This document shows positions 11,533-24,181 of a stretch of 64,000 nt of DNA, piece after piece. The DNA comes from Papiliotrema nemorosa (Eukaryota; Basidiomycota; Tremellomycetes; Tremellales; Rhynchogastremaceae). The notes under the pieces were generated by a model. The model searched no databases. It saw only the letters and a list, made by a program, of their open reading frames with translations, and was not told the origin of the DNA. The translations under genes were made by a program, and so were the position numbers. Each line of letters begins with the position of its first letter. Position 1 is the stretch's first letter. The DNA lies in assembly GCA_032158125.1 (NCBI GenBank), contig JASKOT010000009.1:434001-498000 (forward strand), read 5' to 3'.

Positions 11533-13456
11533 TCACACCATCGGACTGCCCACAGAACCCTCCCGACCCATGCTCTGTTCCCTCTTGACAATACCTCCCG
11601 CCGCATCCAGCCTCCGCTTCTTGACGCCACCGCCGACCCTTTTCCCTTTGCTGCTCACATCGACCCCTTGAGCAGCCAATGACTGTTTCCAGCCCTTCTT
11701 CGGACCCGGCTTCTTCTTTGGCGTATCGGGGTCTCCCTCTTCTCTCTTGACCCCTTCATCGACATTCTTCCTAGGTCTACCCTTTCGTTTCTCTTTCGTC
11801 TGACTAGGTCCGGTCGCATCGATTTCGAGATAGCCTCGCCCAACTGTATCGACAAGATCAGTAAACGCCTCCGCGGATTCGGCATTCTGAAAGGTTCGAC
11901 GACTCTTGTTGATCTCTCCGGAAAGGTATGACATGGTATCGAACCGATCAAGATACTTCTTCAAGGCGGGTCGTGTTGCTAGTCGGTCCCGTACAATGGT
12001 CGTGGTCAGGGGAATCGGCTGATATGGTTGTCCTGGTGCTTGCCGCATAGGTGGAATAGGTCGGCACTATAGGTTGGCCAAGGCACGATACAGGAACGTT
12101 GAAACATACCAGGTCCGACATGAACTCCACCACTAGATCCTCCAGATAATCCACAGAGCCGGCGTCAGGTTCCAGCTCATCTCCGGCGGCGTACATGAGT
12201 CGAGCGACTTATCATCAGCCTCAACGAACGTGCACAGGATTCGACGAATGCAACTCACCTTCATTCCTCATGCTGCCTCGCATGCCTTCTGCGCCCTTCT
12301 TCCGATCACCAGCGAAGTCGACATGTCGACCATCCCTGAACAATGCGGTTGGAATCGAAGGACGAGCAGGGGGTGCGGAAGGCTGCGGAGGGACGAATCT
12401 TACGGGAGGCTTTGGCGCACTTGCCTGAGCTGCGGGCATAGCATTTGGAGGCTTGGAGGCTTCCGCTGGTGCATTTTCCACTTCGGCTTCTGGCGGTTTC
12501 GCAGGCGAGGGAGCATCCAAAGAAGTTCCGGAACTGGGTGCAGAGATCGATGCACGATCGACCGTCTTATTCAATCTCAGCTTGCTATCATCCAGCTTGA
12601 ACGTGGACGGTGGGACACTGGGGATCACCGAAGCCAAGCCGGGATTCGCTTCCGTATTGGTGGCCGTGGAAGGGTTGTGGGCAGGAGCTTGAGGAGCAGG
12701 CTGTTGTCTAGGAACCGAGACTTGGTTCAGTTGAATGGCGTTCGGCGCTGTATTCTGATTGGTGAGTGAAGTTCGACGGCCCTCGGCCCGAGGTGGAGAT
12801 GGTATCCGTGTTGCGTTGGAAGTGGCTTGAGGCGGTGTGCTGAGTAATGACGGGTGATATGCCTGAGGTGACGCATTGCCGACCAGCGGTTGAGGCGTGA
12901 GCGGCAGGGGGCCCATCAAAGGACTACTTCCCTGGTGCAAAACGTTCGGGTTGAACGAAGTGAGCTGCTGCACCGGTGGCACGATGGGTTGGTTGTTGAA
13001 CTGCTGTTGAACAGGCATCTTACGGTTCTGCGCTTGTGCTTGAGCAATCTGAGCGAGAACCGCTTGTTGGCGAGTATCACCCCGTGCGTTCTGGAGTGCA
13101 TTCTGCAGGGCAGGAGGCAGCTGACTTTGCAAAGTCGCCATGTTTCGCTGTTGCTGGATCGGCTGATTCTGCTGTTGCGCCTGAGCCATGTATTGCTGAA
13201 TCAACTGCGGATTGGGTGAGCCTTGTCGAGCTGATTGTTGCTGTTGCAGGGTCTGCTGTTGCTGTTGTTGCCGGGCCTGCGCTTGTCGCTGGAGCATCGC
13301 CAGATTCGCCGGGGTAAGCTGTGATGGATTGACACCCAATGCTTGTGCGATTTGTTGGATGTTCGCCGAGGATCCCAGGGACGGGTTGGCTTGAAAATTA
13401 TTCTGCCCGAAGCCCATTTGGTTCGGGTTGATCCCGTTGTTGTTGAACCCCGACAT
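11533..13456 (-). CDS. TAF13: TFIID subunit TAF13 with long Q-rich N terminus and AT-hook-like C terminus
   Basis: Three exons (12259-13456, 12110-12207, 11533-12066) give 609 aa. The central part, about residues 400-480, is the TAF13 histone fold: LMYAAGDELEPDAGSVDYLE, then DLVVEFMSDL, and after a short loop the region ALKKYLDRFDTMSYLSGEI followed by NKSRRTF. TAF13 pairs with TAF11 inside TFIID at RNA polymerase II promoters. The first 400 residues are Gln/Asn/Pro-rich, and the C-terminal 130 carry GRPRK and KKPGPKKGWK, resembling AT hooks. Yeast and animal TAF13 are roughly 125-170 aa, so this is greatly extended. An in-frame ATG at 13511-13513 could add 19 residues; the ATG at 13454-13456 is preferred because the protein pattern begins there. 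Confidence 0.8.
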
Positions 13457-14688
13457 GTTGAGAGAAGCTCGACCAGATGCGCACTGCCTGTCAACACGAT
13501 TCACAAGTTGCATACGAAGACAGGAAGAAGAAGAGAGGGTTCATATAAGCCAATATAAGCATTACCTATCCATCCGCCTAATCTCCCCTTTCACACGCTT
13601 CAATCCTTCTAAATCAACCAAGACGGTTGAAATGGAATACATTGAATCTCTGGTAACAGAGCCAACCACAAATCACTCAAGCAATTCGTCATCACTCATC
13701 GCCCATCGCCCCTTTCGCTTTCCTTTCGCCAATCTTCGCCCGCGATGAAGCCAGGCTCAGAGCGGTTTCCGGTCGACTAGTCGGTGGAAATGAGGAGAAG
13801 AGCTAGAAATGGAAGAGGATAGAGTGATGGGTGCGAAAGGAGGAGAAGAGGGGATAGGAGAGTTTTCAGAGAATGGATTGAGCTAAAAATTGAATCATAA
13901 CAAGGAGATTGAGAGGCGAATCAAGAGGTCTGATGATACTTACGCTAATCAGCAAATACGAGGGGTATCACTACGCGTTGTCAGCGGACATCTTTGCCTT
14001 GTTGACAATAGCGCGTGGTGGAAGGTGGTGTCAGAGGTTGTTTTTGGTAAGATTACTTTATCGCTCACGGGTACTCGGTAGCAGAACTGAATAATGTTGT
14101 TCATCACTGAAGGGAAGGAGAGCGGGGAGTAAGGATGAGATTCACTTACCAGGTGAAAGGGTGACGGTGTGATTCAACTCTCTCAACGGGTGGAATGCCC
14201 TATGAGGAGTGTATGGGGTGGTGTTTATCGCATTAGAGAAGGATGAGATGACCTTGTCCCTTCGTTGAGAGGAAGAAGAGATGAAGAGCAAGTAGACGAG
14301 GGGTGACGAGGAGGACAATTTGGTCGACGAGCGGGGTGGGATGGCAAGTTTAAGTGGCACCCCCCCTTTTGGTTCCATATCGCCGATATATCCCCGAATA
14401 CCGTCCCCTCGTATAGCCTGTCGCTGTAGAGCGTGATGTAACCTGCTTCATACTCATTCTGAGGCGAGACGATTCGGGTGTATATCAACACAGTTAGCAG
14501 TTCCATCAAGCTGACGTAGAGGGATGCATTGGTAATGCGCGACCTCGGAGGTGCCTTCCTTTCTGACATATAATCGCCACTGTCTTCCTGACCTCAGACA
14601 TGCAGATGGAAAGATTGCTTATACCGGTATATGGGTCGCAAGCAAAATGGCATATGTATGCATTATAAAGTGGATCATAACTCGTGAA
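13457..14688 (-). other. 1.2 kb upstream of TAF13 with spliced-leader signals, no confident protein gene
   Basis: On the minus strand this stretch shows consecutive intron-like signals: donor GTAAGT at 14152 with acceptor at 14107-14109, donor GTGAGC at 14068 with acceptor at 13998-14000, and donor GTAAGT at 13943 with acceptor at 13883-13885. Splicing the first two joins short open frames starting at 14378 into one ORF of about 100 codons ending MSADNA*, which resembles nothing I know. The stretch may be the spliced 5' leader of TAF13, a non-coding RNA, or a small lineage-specific gene. Confidence 0.35.
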
Positions 14689-16234
14689 TTATAACAGAAT
14701 GTCCATGGCGCCGAGACTTGCTATTGATACAAAAAGGACAACTCCTAATGCCCGACCCATTGCTACTATCCTCACACGACCACTTCCACTGGCGACATGA
14801 TTTGCCGAAGCAGACGGTCTCTGAGATACAGCATTGGCGACACCCGTGACGTGAGAAGGGGCGCTGGTGGCGGAAGAGGCAGAAGAACTGGAAAGAGAGC
14901 TGGGCGTGGCGGTGGTGTTGGTCTGGTTGATGTTTCCAGATATGTATTGCTCGAACGTCGGATACACCCAATTGGTCTCGACGTAGGGATTTGTCTGGTT
15001 CATCGCCGCTGCGATGGGTACAATGTGGCTGAAAGCCGCCTTGATCTTCGGATAGTATGTCATCATCTCCGACATGGTCGCATTGCCTGGTATCAGCGCT
15101 GGAGATCGGAACCGACTCACTAAGCTCGTGGCTCAACACTATCGGACCATAGGTGCTAAATGTACCGTTGGACGCCTCGTCAATGAACGACTGGTAATTG
15201 CTGTCGACCGTGTCCCAGGTCTGAGCATTCGCAGAAGAACTGTCGAGAGTCCAGTCAGCCTGCTTGGTCAGCTTGCCCCTACGGCATTGCTCACCGTGTC
15301 CCTATCCCAAATGATGGTTGTCAGATTCAGTCCCATGGCGAACATTCGGACCCTGTTGTCCACATCCCCATATGGTGGTCGCCTAATTGTCAGTCTGAAT
15401 ACCCTCGTGCAGATGGAGTGTACCCACCAGCACTTTGGCGTGACACCCATGAGGTCTTTGATCAGTTGGCGGGTGTAGTACAACTCTGCAAAGACTTCTT
15501 CATTGGTCAAAGATGTCATGTACCTATGCTCAGTCAAAGTGACGCTCTACACGACATACTTGTGTGACCATGTATGCACACAGATCTGATGACCATCGTC
15601 GAAACCTCTAAGCGCTTGCAAAGGGTATGACAGGATGTTGCTTCCGATATAAAAACTAGCATGAGCACACGCGACGTTGAGGACGACTCACAGGGTGGCT
15701 TTCTGTTGGTTCTCGGCGAAAAAGTCATAATAGGCATTATGCGAGCAAAGAGGTCCATCATCGATTGTGAGACCCCATGTATTCGGTTCCGGAACGCTGG
15801 AGAGATCCGCTGGGATACCCGTCGTGTTTGCAGGGGTGGTGCAGCCGTTCCATGTCCACCAGCAATCCGGGTCACTCGAGGGGTAATTGACTCCGCTGAA
15901 ATCGCCTTCCGGTGTACCTCTCGGGTTATCGTTCGGTAGACGGCTGGTCACGGTTGAGTTGAGGGCGTTGAATATCGACCATGCTGCTGAATCGTTGCCG
16001 AGAATCTGTGCTGTCGTGTAGGCTTGAGGATAATTCGGGGTAATGGCATCGACAGGAGGATAATCGTACCATCCGCATTCTGTGTTCGGATCTAAAGTCA
16101 TCAGAGGATATAACAGACTGCCACTTACCCAGACTCTGTGCCCAAGACTGTTCAGTCTGCCTTGAATGTAGCCGAAAAGGTGTCGCAACGCAGCTGGTCA
16201 GAGCCAGTAACAACAATCCAGCGACCGCAAACAT
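14689..16234 (-). CDS. Secreted, probably GPI-anchored chitin deacetylase
   Basis: Seven exons in phase give 440 aa. Residues 1-18 are a signal peptide (MFAVAGLLLLALTSCVA). The NodB/polysaccharide deacetylase fold shows the metal and catalytic motifs in order: TIDDGP, HTWSH, RPPYGDVDNRVR and LSHEL. The domain is followed by a Ser/Thr-rich stretch and a C-terminal hydrophobic segment (LGVVLFVSIASLGAMDILL), as in GPI-anchored fungal chitin deacetylases. The enzyme removes acetyl groups from wall chitin to make chitosan, a prominent component of cryptococcal walls. Several N-x-T/S sites fit a secreted glycoprotein. Which chitin deacetylase paralogue it is cannot be told from the sequence. Confidence 0.93.
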
Positions 16235-16860
16235 CGAGTTTCGAGGGGGAAGAGGATACCTCTCATTCGTGCTCTATACCTATATAAGTGGTCATTTGAA
16301 TTATCCTGACGTCAAAATTGTTAGTGGGTCCGACCGAACACTGGCTCAAGGTGAGTCTAGTGGTCTCTGATTGAGGGTAAACACAGCTTCAATGTCTGTT
16401 TTGGTCGGCCGAGCTCGAGAGATAGCATAACAAGTTACCAGGTGCGGCACTGGACGGGATGGCGAGACGGGATGGAATGTGCGGAATGAACGCCACAAGC
16501 GGTCGAAGTGTGAGGAGAGTCGGAATCAGCTATTTGGGATCACCTGGGTGCCGACCGCCAGCTAGGTCAGATATAGACATGTGTATCTCCTGTTAGATTA
16601 ACCTTGCCGCTCGACCCTGACACCGCCCTGTGTAAGTTGAACAGTCGCATGGAAAAGGACACCATGCATCCCTGAGCATGTAGTCGGACCGAAAGAGCCA
16701 TGGGCGACCCGGATGAGATCCTATTCATACAACCAAGTTCTTAGGGCGGATGAACCCATCCCGCGGATCCGAGGTATTCCCCGGAGCCTAAATGTTGCCA
16801 CTCGTTTTGAAAGTCGAGGTTGACTTCACCTCTAATCTCGCTCATCAATCTACATACACC
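16235..16860. other. Intergenic, divergent promoter region
   Basis: 626 bp between the starts of the chitin deacetylase and RTF2 genes. No open frame with coding character and no repeat was seen; it presumably holds both promoters. Confidence 0.5.
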
Positions 16861-18001
16861 ATGGGAGCAGATGGAGGATCGATACCGGATCGAAGAGATC
16901 TAGTCAGGACGAAAGGAAAGAGCGAAATCCCTGATAAAGCTTTGCTTCGCGAGCTATTCTTCTTTTGCGCACTTAGCAAGGCAAGTTGATCAGTGTTCTC
17001 TTGATCTTGTGCTAATTGCTCAGAGGCTGTTGTCGAAACCCGTCGTGTTGGATCCAATAGGCAAGCTCTACAACAAGGATGCCATCATCGAGTACTTTCT
17101 AGACAAGAGTAAATACGGAGACGGAGACAGGATATGTGGTCATCTGAAGGGTGTCAAGGTGAGTCGGTCAAATGTCTACTCTTCGTGAGCTGATGAACAG
17201 GATCTGCTCAACCTCACCCTAACGGATAACCCACTTTACACTCCCCCTGCTTCCGCTACAACCGCTCAGACGCCACCCCACGCCCCGTTCATTTGTCCTT
17301 TATCCATGAAGGAGATGTCTGGCTCAGTCCCTTTTATTGCTCTTCGTCCATGCGGCTGTGTCTTTTCCGACGCTTCAATACGGTCCGTCATACCCAATCT
17401 CACTCGAGGTACAGCAGCATCCTCCGCAACTCCGGACGAGAAGCCAGACGAGGCGAAGCCGGTCGTCGAGCTGGACAAGGAGCAGACACTGGTCACCTGT
17501 CCCAACTGCACAAAAGAGTTTGATCCGACGTTACCCACCAGCATTCTACCTATCAACCCCACGAAGGAGGTCCAAGACACGCTTCTCGACAATCTTCTCC
17601 TTGCTCGGGCTTCAGCCAAATCGAGCAAGAAACGTAAAGCCGCCGCTGTCGACGGGACCACCGCCCAAGTCGAGACAAAAACCGCTCGAGTCGACTCATC
17701 TTCCCCTGCTCCTACCCGTAAAGACTCGGCTTCCCCTCTTCCCACCTCAAACGGAAAGAAAGCGGCTCCTGTCCCGACTGCAAATAGCCTACATCGATCG
17801 GTCCAGCAGAAACTGGCCGAGCAGGAGCAAAAGAGGTTGGCGGCGCAGGAAGGGATGAGTGATGCGGTCAAGGCAATGTTCAGGCCAAAGGAAAAGGGCA
17901 AGGATTATCATGCGGGAAATGCCGACTTCTTTGGGCGGACCTTCACAAGGGTGAGCTACATCGCGCAAAGTCATCATAAACTAATCACGCAGTATGCCTG
18001 A
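16861..18001 (+). CDS. RTF2: Replication termination factor 2 (Rtf2)
   Basis: Four exons give 337 aa. The N-terminal MGADGGSIPDRRDLVRTK and the following CALS...PVVLDP-IGKLYNKDAIIEYFL block are the Rtf2 signature, a diverged RING-like fold. FICPLSMKEMSGSVPFIALR and LVTCPNCTKEF supply the second ring motif. Rtf2 acts at stalled replication forks and has been tied to splicing in fission yeast. The first intron (16981-17023) begins GCAAGT, a GC-AG intron, required to read CALSKRLLSKPVV. The final exon encodes only Tyr-Ala-stop. Confidence 0.9.
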
Positions 18002-18332
18002 GCGTATTTGGTCATCGATAGGACTTCTAAAGTCAAGGTGGAAAGGTGGGCGGCTGGGATAGGTGACCCGTCGCTTGTAATCGTCTGTACGTATCTGTAC
18101 CATCCACGTTCGTTGTAAAATAGCATGCAGGCATCTGCACAGATGAGGCTCAGTAATGCTTGTTCATGATGGCTGTCACGCTGGAGAATGAGGGATGAAA
18201 TGAGAGGCGGTCCGTGCTCAAACCCATCTGACCTCCACCTCGATCGTCCACCCATTCTCTCGTCCAGCCTCTCTTCTCCTGTTCCCATTGACACTGTACA
18301 TCCTCCCCCAGCCGTAGCTCAACTCGCCGGTC

Positions 18333-20123
18333 ATGCGAAGACATCCACAATCGTCGCCCACGCCGCGCAACGCAGACCCCACAGCTCTCATTTCCGACTC
18401 GGATTCACTCTCCGGAAGACGCCTTCACCGAGACTCGTCTTCCGAGCATCCGACGGGCATTACAGGATATGTGACCGCAATAGGCCTTTCGACGTGGAGA
18501 AGAGGTCTGAAAACACAGCGTAGCGAAGCCTCGAGTGGTGCTGCTGGGCGGAAGAAGGGTTTAGGAATGGGTAAAGAAGGGACCCCAGGTAGGCGAAGAA
18601 GAGCTCGAACTACCGGAAGCAAGGTGAGCTGGCAAGAGAATTCGACGCTAAATAGCTCATTGTAAGAGCATAGGATACCAGTCTACTCCTAGAGCATCGA
18701 CTATTCAACCGTCCAACATCTCTCAGCCGTCTTCACCCTCCGCATCGTTCGCCTCTCTGCCTGATCCGGACGACACCCAATCTTCCTCCTTACACAACGC
18801 ACCCAGTATCGCTTCACCTGATATCTCTCCCATACCAAAGCATGAGATGCCTCCAAATGACGTCTTTGGGATCATGTCCTTTATCGATCCCTCCCGTTCG
18901 AATAATGCTCTCATCTCCAACCTCGCGAATACCACCTCGTTGGAAACGACCGGGACGATGGAAGAGCTCACCATACCCGTCAACTTCCCCTCGTCCGAGA
19001 TATACTCTAAATCGTTGCGTGCCCGAGGTGAGGATCTCACTGTCGTGGAGACAGCCAGAGGGGTCTTGGCGGGAGAAGAGGATGTCTCTCACTTGGACTT
19101 TATCGTGCCGCTCAATCTGGCTTCGTCCGATCTCGCAGATCATGACTTGCAGGAAGAAGACGAGATTGAGGAGAATGATGACGACGATAAAGCTTCCGAT
19201 ACCACCATCAAATCCCGATCAGGAGGCATCGAATCCCGATCAGGAGGGCGTCTTGGTCCGCACCGACATGAGCGTAGTCAGCGTGGAGATAATTCGCATC
19301 TCAATATTAGCGTCGACCATGGGGTCGCAGACACGGTCACTCACGAGGATTTCACCATCACTCTCAACGATGATACCGTACCCTCCTCCAGGCGTCTGAC
19401 CGCCGTCTTGTCGAGCGGCAAGGGATCTAGTAGCCAGCTTACAGCTAGCCGAGGCGCTTGTCGAACGAAAGAGCGCGTGTCGACACCGTATCGACGCTTC
19501 TCTCAGATAGTGCCGTCCACTCCTGACGAAGAGGATACTTCATTCAACCTCGATGATTTCGGTGCAGCTACGAACCAACTGGATCGCAAGGGAGGCCAGA
19601 AGCTTGCTGCGCACAAGGACAATGCAATCAGTCCGAGTGGAATACCACCGATCGCCGACATGCCGGAAGGCCAGGATGGGGCTGGTCTGGACTCGATGAC
19701 CCGCAAAATCATGGCACTTTCGGACACAGTCCCTTTACCTGCGTCACACGAAAGTCTGCCATCCCCGCGTGCCGTGTCGGGGTCAGATCGACTTTCTGCT
19801 GGTCACGTTATCACCCTCGGGCAAAGCGACATGGAAGAAATGGTGCAAGAGGTAGAGCCTAGACTACCCCACTTCAGGACAGCACATCCTGTACATGGAT
19901 GGGCCAGGCCTTCCCCGGAACCCTCTCCAGTCATCCCGCCACTCGTATACGGTAAGCAGTCTCGGCGCTGATACCGAGTTGATCTTCAGGAGTAGACTCT
20001 CCTGTTCCTTTTGTGCCATCTTCCCAGCTTGGTACACCACTGCGTCTGCCTGCCGTCTCACCTCTGAGCTCCAAGCTATCGTCGATCTCGCGATCCGCCT
20101 CTGGTGAGAGCTTAGTATATTAG
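18333..20123 (+). CDS. Disordered protein of unknown function
   Basis: Three exons (18333-18623, 18667-19951, 19990-20123) assemble in phase to 569 aa. The first intron requires an AAG acceptor at 18664-18666; the nearby TAG at 18671-18673 would break the frame. The protein is Ser/Asp/Glu-rich with no recognised domain. A basic patch (GRRRRARTTGSK) lies near residue 90, acidic clusters (EEDEIEENDDDD) near residue 270, and a short imperfect tandem (SRSGG spaced by two residues) near residue 285. Repeated phrases of the type TIPVNFPSSE, FIVPLNLASS and FTITLNDDT look like diverged repeats. Function cannot be assigned. Confidence 0.6.
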
Positions 20124-20414
20124 GGACGTTCACTCGAATCCTAGATCGGGGTCCTCATATCGAAGCTCAAGGCATGTTGATCAGTCTCCGTCATGCCCTT
20201 CATGCATCCAGTATCATTCCTGTCGTATAGATCAGACCCCTGCAAGAACTGCGCCTCTCTGCTCTTCGTCTTCCTGCTTTGCAGAGCTCATCTGTGTCTT
20301 TACGTAATGCGGTGACTCACGTGCTGGAAACGACATGATATCACGAAATGTTGACGTTGCCCAAAGACACACTTGTTGTCCTTGTCCAACTCTCACCACA
20401 TACGAGCACTCTAG

Positions 20415-23400
20415 ATGCCGCCTAAAAGCAAAGAGAAGGCCACGGGCTCGTCTCTTCGGGCGCCATCGCCTACTCTTCGGAACAGATTCAAGAAGCAGCT
20501 CGAACAGCTGGACGAGAAGGCTGACGAGTTTAATGTCAAATTGAAACGAAATGTAGGTCGTCCTCACTTGGCTGGAAATAGCTGACGTATAGGATGATGG
20601 GCATTTCAAGGCATGTTGATCCTTGCTTGATCTTTGGTGCTGATTGCTGACCATGTAGCTGCTGGGTAAGCATTCATAGAACGCACGACGCTCAATCACA
20701 GCACCGGGAACACCATTCGATGAGATAGGTATGTCGCGTCTCCGCGTGCCCGGGGAGCGATAGCTAATTTGCAGATCTGAGCCAGTCGCAATTCTTTGCG
20801 CATTCACATACAGACCATCATAAGCCGAAATCATGGAAACAATGGTTCTTCGGGAAGAAGGTGAGTGTGAATCTAAGGGGAAGTCAGGCGTTGCTGATTC
20901 CTACAGTTCTTCTTCTCTGCGTATGTTCTCATCCATTCTTCGAGGCCGAGCTGATGAAAAGGGGAATTTTGTTTGGCGCCATGGTTGTCTTGTGGTCGAT
21001 GAAGGATATCGGGGATATTCCGTGAGTGCTCCACCCCGAATGATATAGAAGTAGGGAGTTGATGAGCAGCAACGATATAGCCGAAATCTGGGCCACCATG
21101 CCGAGCACTCTAGACCCTCGAGAGCTCCTCTCAAATCTCACTCTGGTCGAAGGTGGGCTACTCCACGTATACCACAAATAGCTGATTGTCCAGGAGCCAG
21201 AAAAGCGCTCGAAAGCCGAGATTTCACAGTGGGAGAACAACTGGCAGAGGAGCACTCCTTGAAAAAGCACCATCCGATCATCCTGATCCCTGGGATCGTC
21301 TCGACCGGTCTGGAGAGCTGGGGTACCGAGAGCGTCGCCAGGCCGTTCTTTAGAAAAAGGTTATGGGTGAGTCAACGAGGATCGTGATTCATTTCAATAC
21401 TGAAATTCTAGGGGACTTCGACCATGATCCGGGTGAGCTTACTCGGCAAGTATATCGTTGCATATTAACGTGGATAGGCGGTCATGACTAACAAGTGAGT
21501 TTGTAGTCCTCGTCTGGATGATCAGTGCTCATCACAGGGAGCGGTGGCTTCAGGCTCTCAGCATAGATCCTGAGACGGGCCTCGATCCACCCGGCTTCAA
21601 GGTCCGAGCGGCACAGGGCCTCGATGCTGCATCCGAGTTCATTCAAGGTGAATTCATTGTTCGGTTCTGACATCCGGAGCTGAACGTCAGGGTACTGGAT
21701 CTGGCAAAAGATAGTGGAGAACCTGGCAACCTTGGGATACGATACCAATTCGATGGACATGGCGGCTTATGACTGGTGCGCAGACCACGAACATCTCTGA
21801 GATGATGACTCACCCAAGGCGATTGTCATACTACAATCTGGAAACTCGAGATGCTTACTTCACCCGGCTTAAAACGAAGATCGAGAATATGGTGAAACAT
21901 AACAAACAGAAGGCCGTTTTATGCTCTCACTCGTGCGTCAAACATAAATATGAGGAGGTCTAGCTTATGAACCAGGATGGGAGGTACAGTCATGATCGTA
22001 AGTCCTGCATATCCTTTGAAGCAGCACCACTGACGATGCAGTACTTGTCAGCATACTTCCATTTTCGCGATGTTGGCTGATGATTCAGCATGAAATGGGT
22101 TGAGAGTCAGCCGGATGAGAATGGCTTCGGAGGAGGGGGAGGGAAGCAATGGATCGAGGTGTGTCTCACCTATTCCTGCCCTGCATATGTTGATGTTTAG
22201 GACAATATCGAAGCTTGGGTCAATGTTGCTGGGTCTTTACTGGGTGAATAAAGTCTCCAGTGGAAGGTCAAGACTGATAAATAGGTGTCTCGAAAGCGAT
22301 GACAGCTTTCCTTTCTGGGGAAATGAGAGATACGGTCGAACTGGTGAGTCACCCTTGCCCGAGAGCATCGCACTAACCACTAGCATCCCGCCGGGTCATG
22401 GGTCTTAGAAAAGGTTGGTCCATCGGAACACAGAACAGAGAATCTGCGCTTATCGGCAGTTCTTCTCCAGACGGGAACGAGCGAAGCTTTTCCGACGATG
22501 GCCAGGAGCGAGCTCCATGTGGATCAAGGTGACTCGGGACCAGACGCGCTGGCTACATTGCTAAATTAACAGGGTGGTAACAGGATATGGGGAGACTGCG
22601 ACTCCGCTCCGGTACGTCTGGCCTGATTCATGCAGAGTACAATTTCAGATTCAGGACGATCCCGCAAATGCCACTGACACTCACGGCCGATTCTTGTCTT
22701 TCAGACATCCCGGCACATCGACCGAGGACAGCGAATTGACAAAGAAAACTGTCTCACCTAATCTCACTGCAGAGGCGACGAGCCCATACGTCTTAACTCA
22801 CACGCCATCCTCGTTCCAAAGGATGATTCAATCGAATTACAGCTATGGATTCGAGACGGATATCGAGAAGCTCAAGGAGAACGATCGAGATCATACCAAG
22901 GTGAGATTCCCGCCTCGTACCGGTCACCAAGCTGAATTTTAGTGGACCAACCCGCTCGAGACGAGGTATAGATTTCTTGCCGTTCCGATATTGAGCTAAT
23001 GGCAGACTACCCGAGGCGCCTTCGATGAAGATCTACTGCTTGTACGGCCACGGCAAAGAAACCGAGGCGAGTTTAGTTCAATGCGCTTGCGACCGTAAAG
23101 CTGACAGGTAGCGATCATACTGGTACATGCAAGGGGAGTACGAGCATGACGAGTCTAGATCAGATGCCGTAGATGAAGAGGCATTCGTGAGCAGGCCTGT
23201 TCACGACAACTGAGCAACCAAGACTCATAGCAGTGCGATGCGTCTGATCCCTCCAATACGTGCGACAACTCTACTACCGACCGGACGACCCTCGATTTCC
23301 CTCTGGCCAGGAAACAATGGATCGATTCGGCAGTATCTGTCAAAGGGTCTATACCGGAAGTCCGATCTGGGGTGAAATTTGGCGATGGAGACGGTACCAT

Positions 23401-23769
23401 CCCCGTGGTCAGTCTAGGGTCCATGTGCGTAAGAGGTTGGAAAGGCAAGACGAGGTGGAATCCCGCCGGCATACCAGTCATCACTCAGGGTACGTGCATC
23501 TTCCGCCTGCTTCCTGCGGGTGAAAGGGTAAAAGACTCATGAGCAGAATACAGGCATTCCCCCGAAGGGTTGGATCTACGTGGTGGCGCATTGACGTGAG
23601 TCTGAGGCAAGACACCAAATTGATGTACAGGGCGGATCATGTAGATATTCTCGGTGCGTCACCTTTGAACGCTGCGATTCTCAAGATCGCGGCGGGAAGA
23701 GGGGATTTGGTCGAGGATCAGATAGAGTCGGGCATTCTGGACTATGTGGAAAAGATGAAATGGGATTGA
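20415..23769 (+). CDS. LRO1: Phospholipid:diacylglycerol acyltransferase (PDAT)
   Basis: The model needs 29 exons and yields 712 aa with phase kept across every junction. PDAT moves an acyl group from phospholipid to diacylglycerol to make triacylglycerol in the ER and at lipid droplets. Visible features are a basic cytosolic head, one membrane anchor (FFFSAGILFGAMVVLW), the LCAT-fold start HHPIILIPGIVSTGLESW, the nucleophile motif HSMGG, AYDWRLSYYNLE, and the acid/His region GDGTIPVVSLG and DHVDILG. Several exons are tiny: 7 nt (20659-20665), 14 nt (20907-20920), 17 nt (21478-21494) and 5 nt (22042-22046, encoding the YF of MIYFMKWVE). Two introns start GC (20611 and 23067). The acceptor at 22648 or 22654 is ambiguous by two residues. 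Confidence 0.92.
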
Positions 23770-24181
23770 GTCCGTAGGCGCAGTCTCTTGTGGCTGAATA
23801 GAAGTCGACCATACCATGCACAGGATACGATGATCAATGGACAAGACGGCACGTGCCGCACAGGATGATGATCGATTGAAATGGCTCTTTACATCATCAT
23901 GCATACGCTTGACACTCTTGTGCCCCATTGTCCATGATACTTCTCGCTACTCGTACGGACAGGACAGTAAAGACGGGCAAACATGACCTACTTCTTCGCG
24001 TTCGAGAAATCGTTCAAGTCGTCGAGGTGTGATTTGATTGAATCGGGGTGGAATTATAAACAGTTGCAGTTGCGATGCGAGTGCGAACAGTGTTGTTACA
24101 AGGCCGAGTAGTCGAATCCGACCGACATGGCGGGGGAAAAAGGTCCATCATCGTTCAATATGCTTAATGCTCGTCATCTCT
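23770..24181. other. Convergent intergenic region
   Basis: 412 bp between the stop codons of the PDAT and glucanase genes. It must hold both 3' ends; no further gene was seen. Confidence 0.5.

Noticed and set aside
19211..19247. Short tandem AATCCCGATCAGGAGG in the 569 aa protein gene
   Set aside because: Only two imperfect copies inside a disordered coding region, encoding SRSGG twice; probably slippage in low-complexity sequence.
20593..20640. Possible GT donor (GTTGAT at 20615) instead of the GC donor in PDAT intron 2
   Set aside because: Using it shifts the next exons into a frame with an early stop; the GC-AG intron keeps phase.
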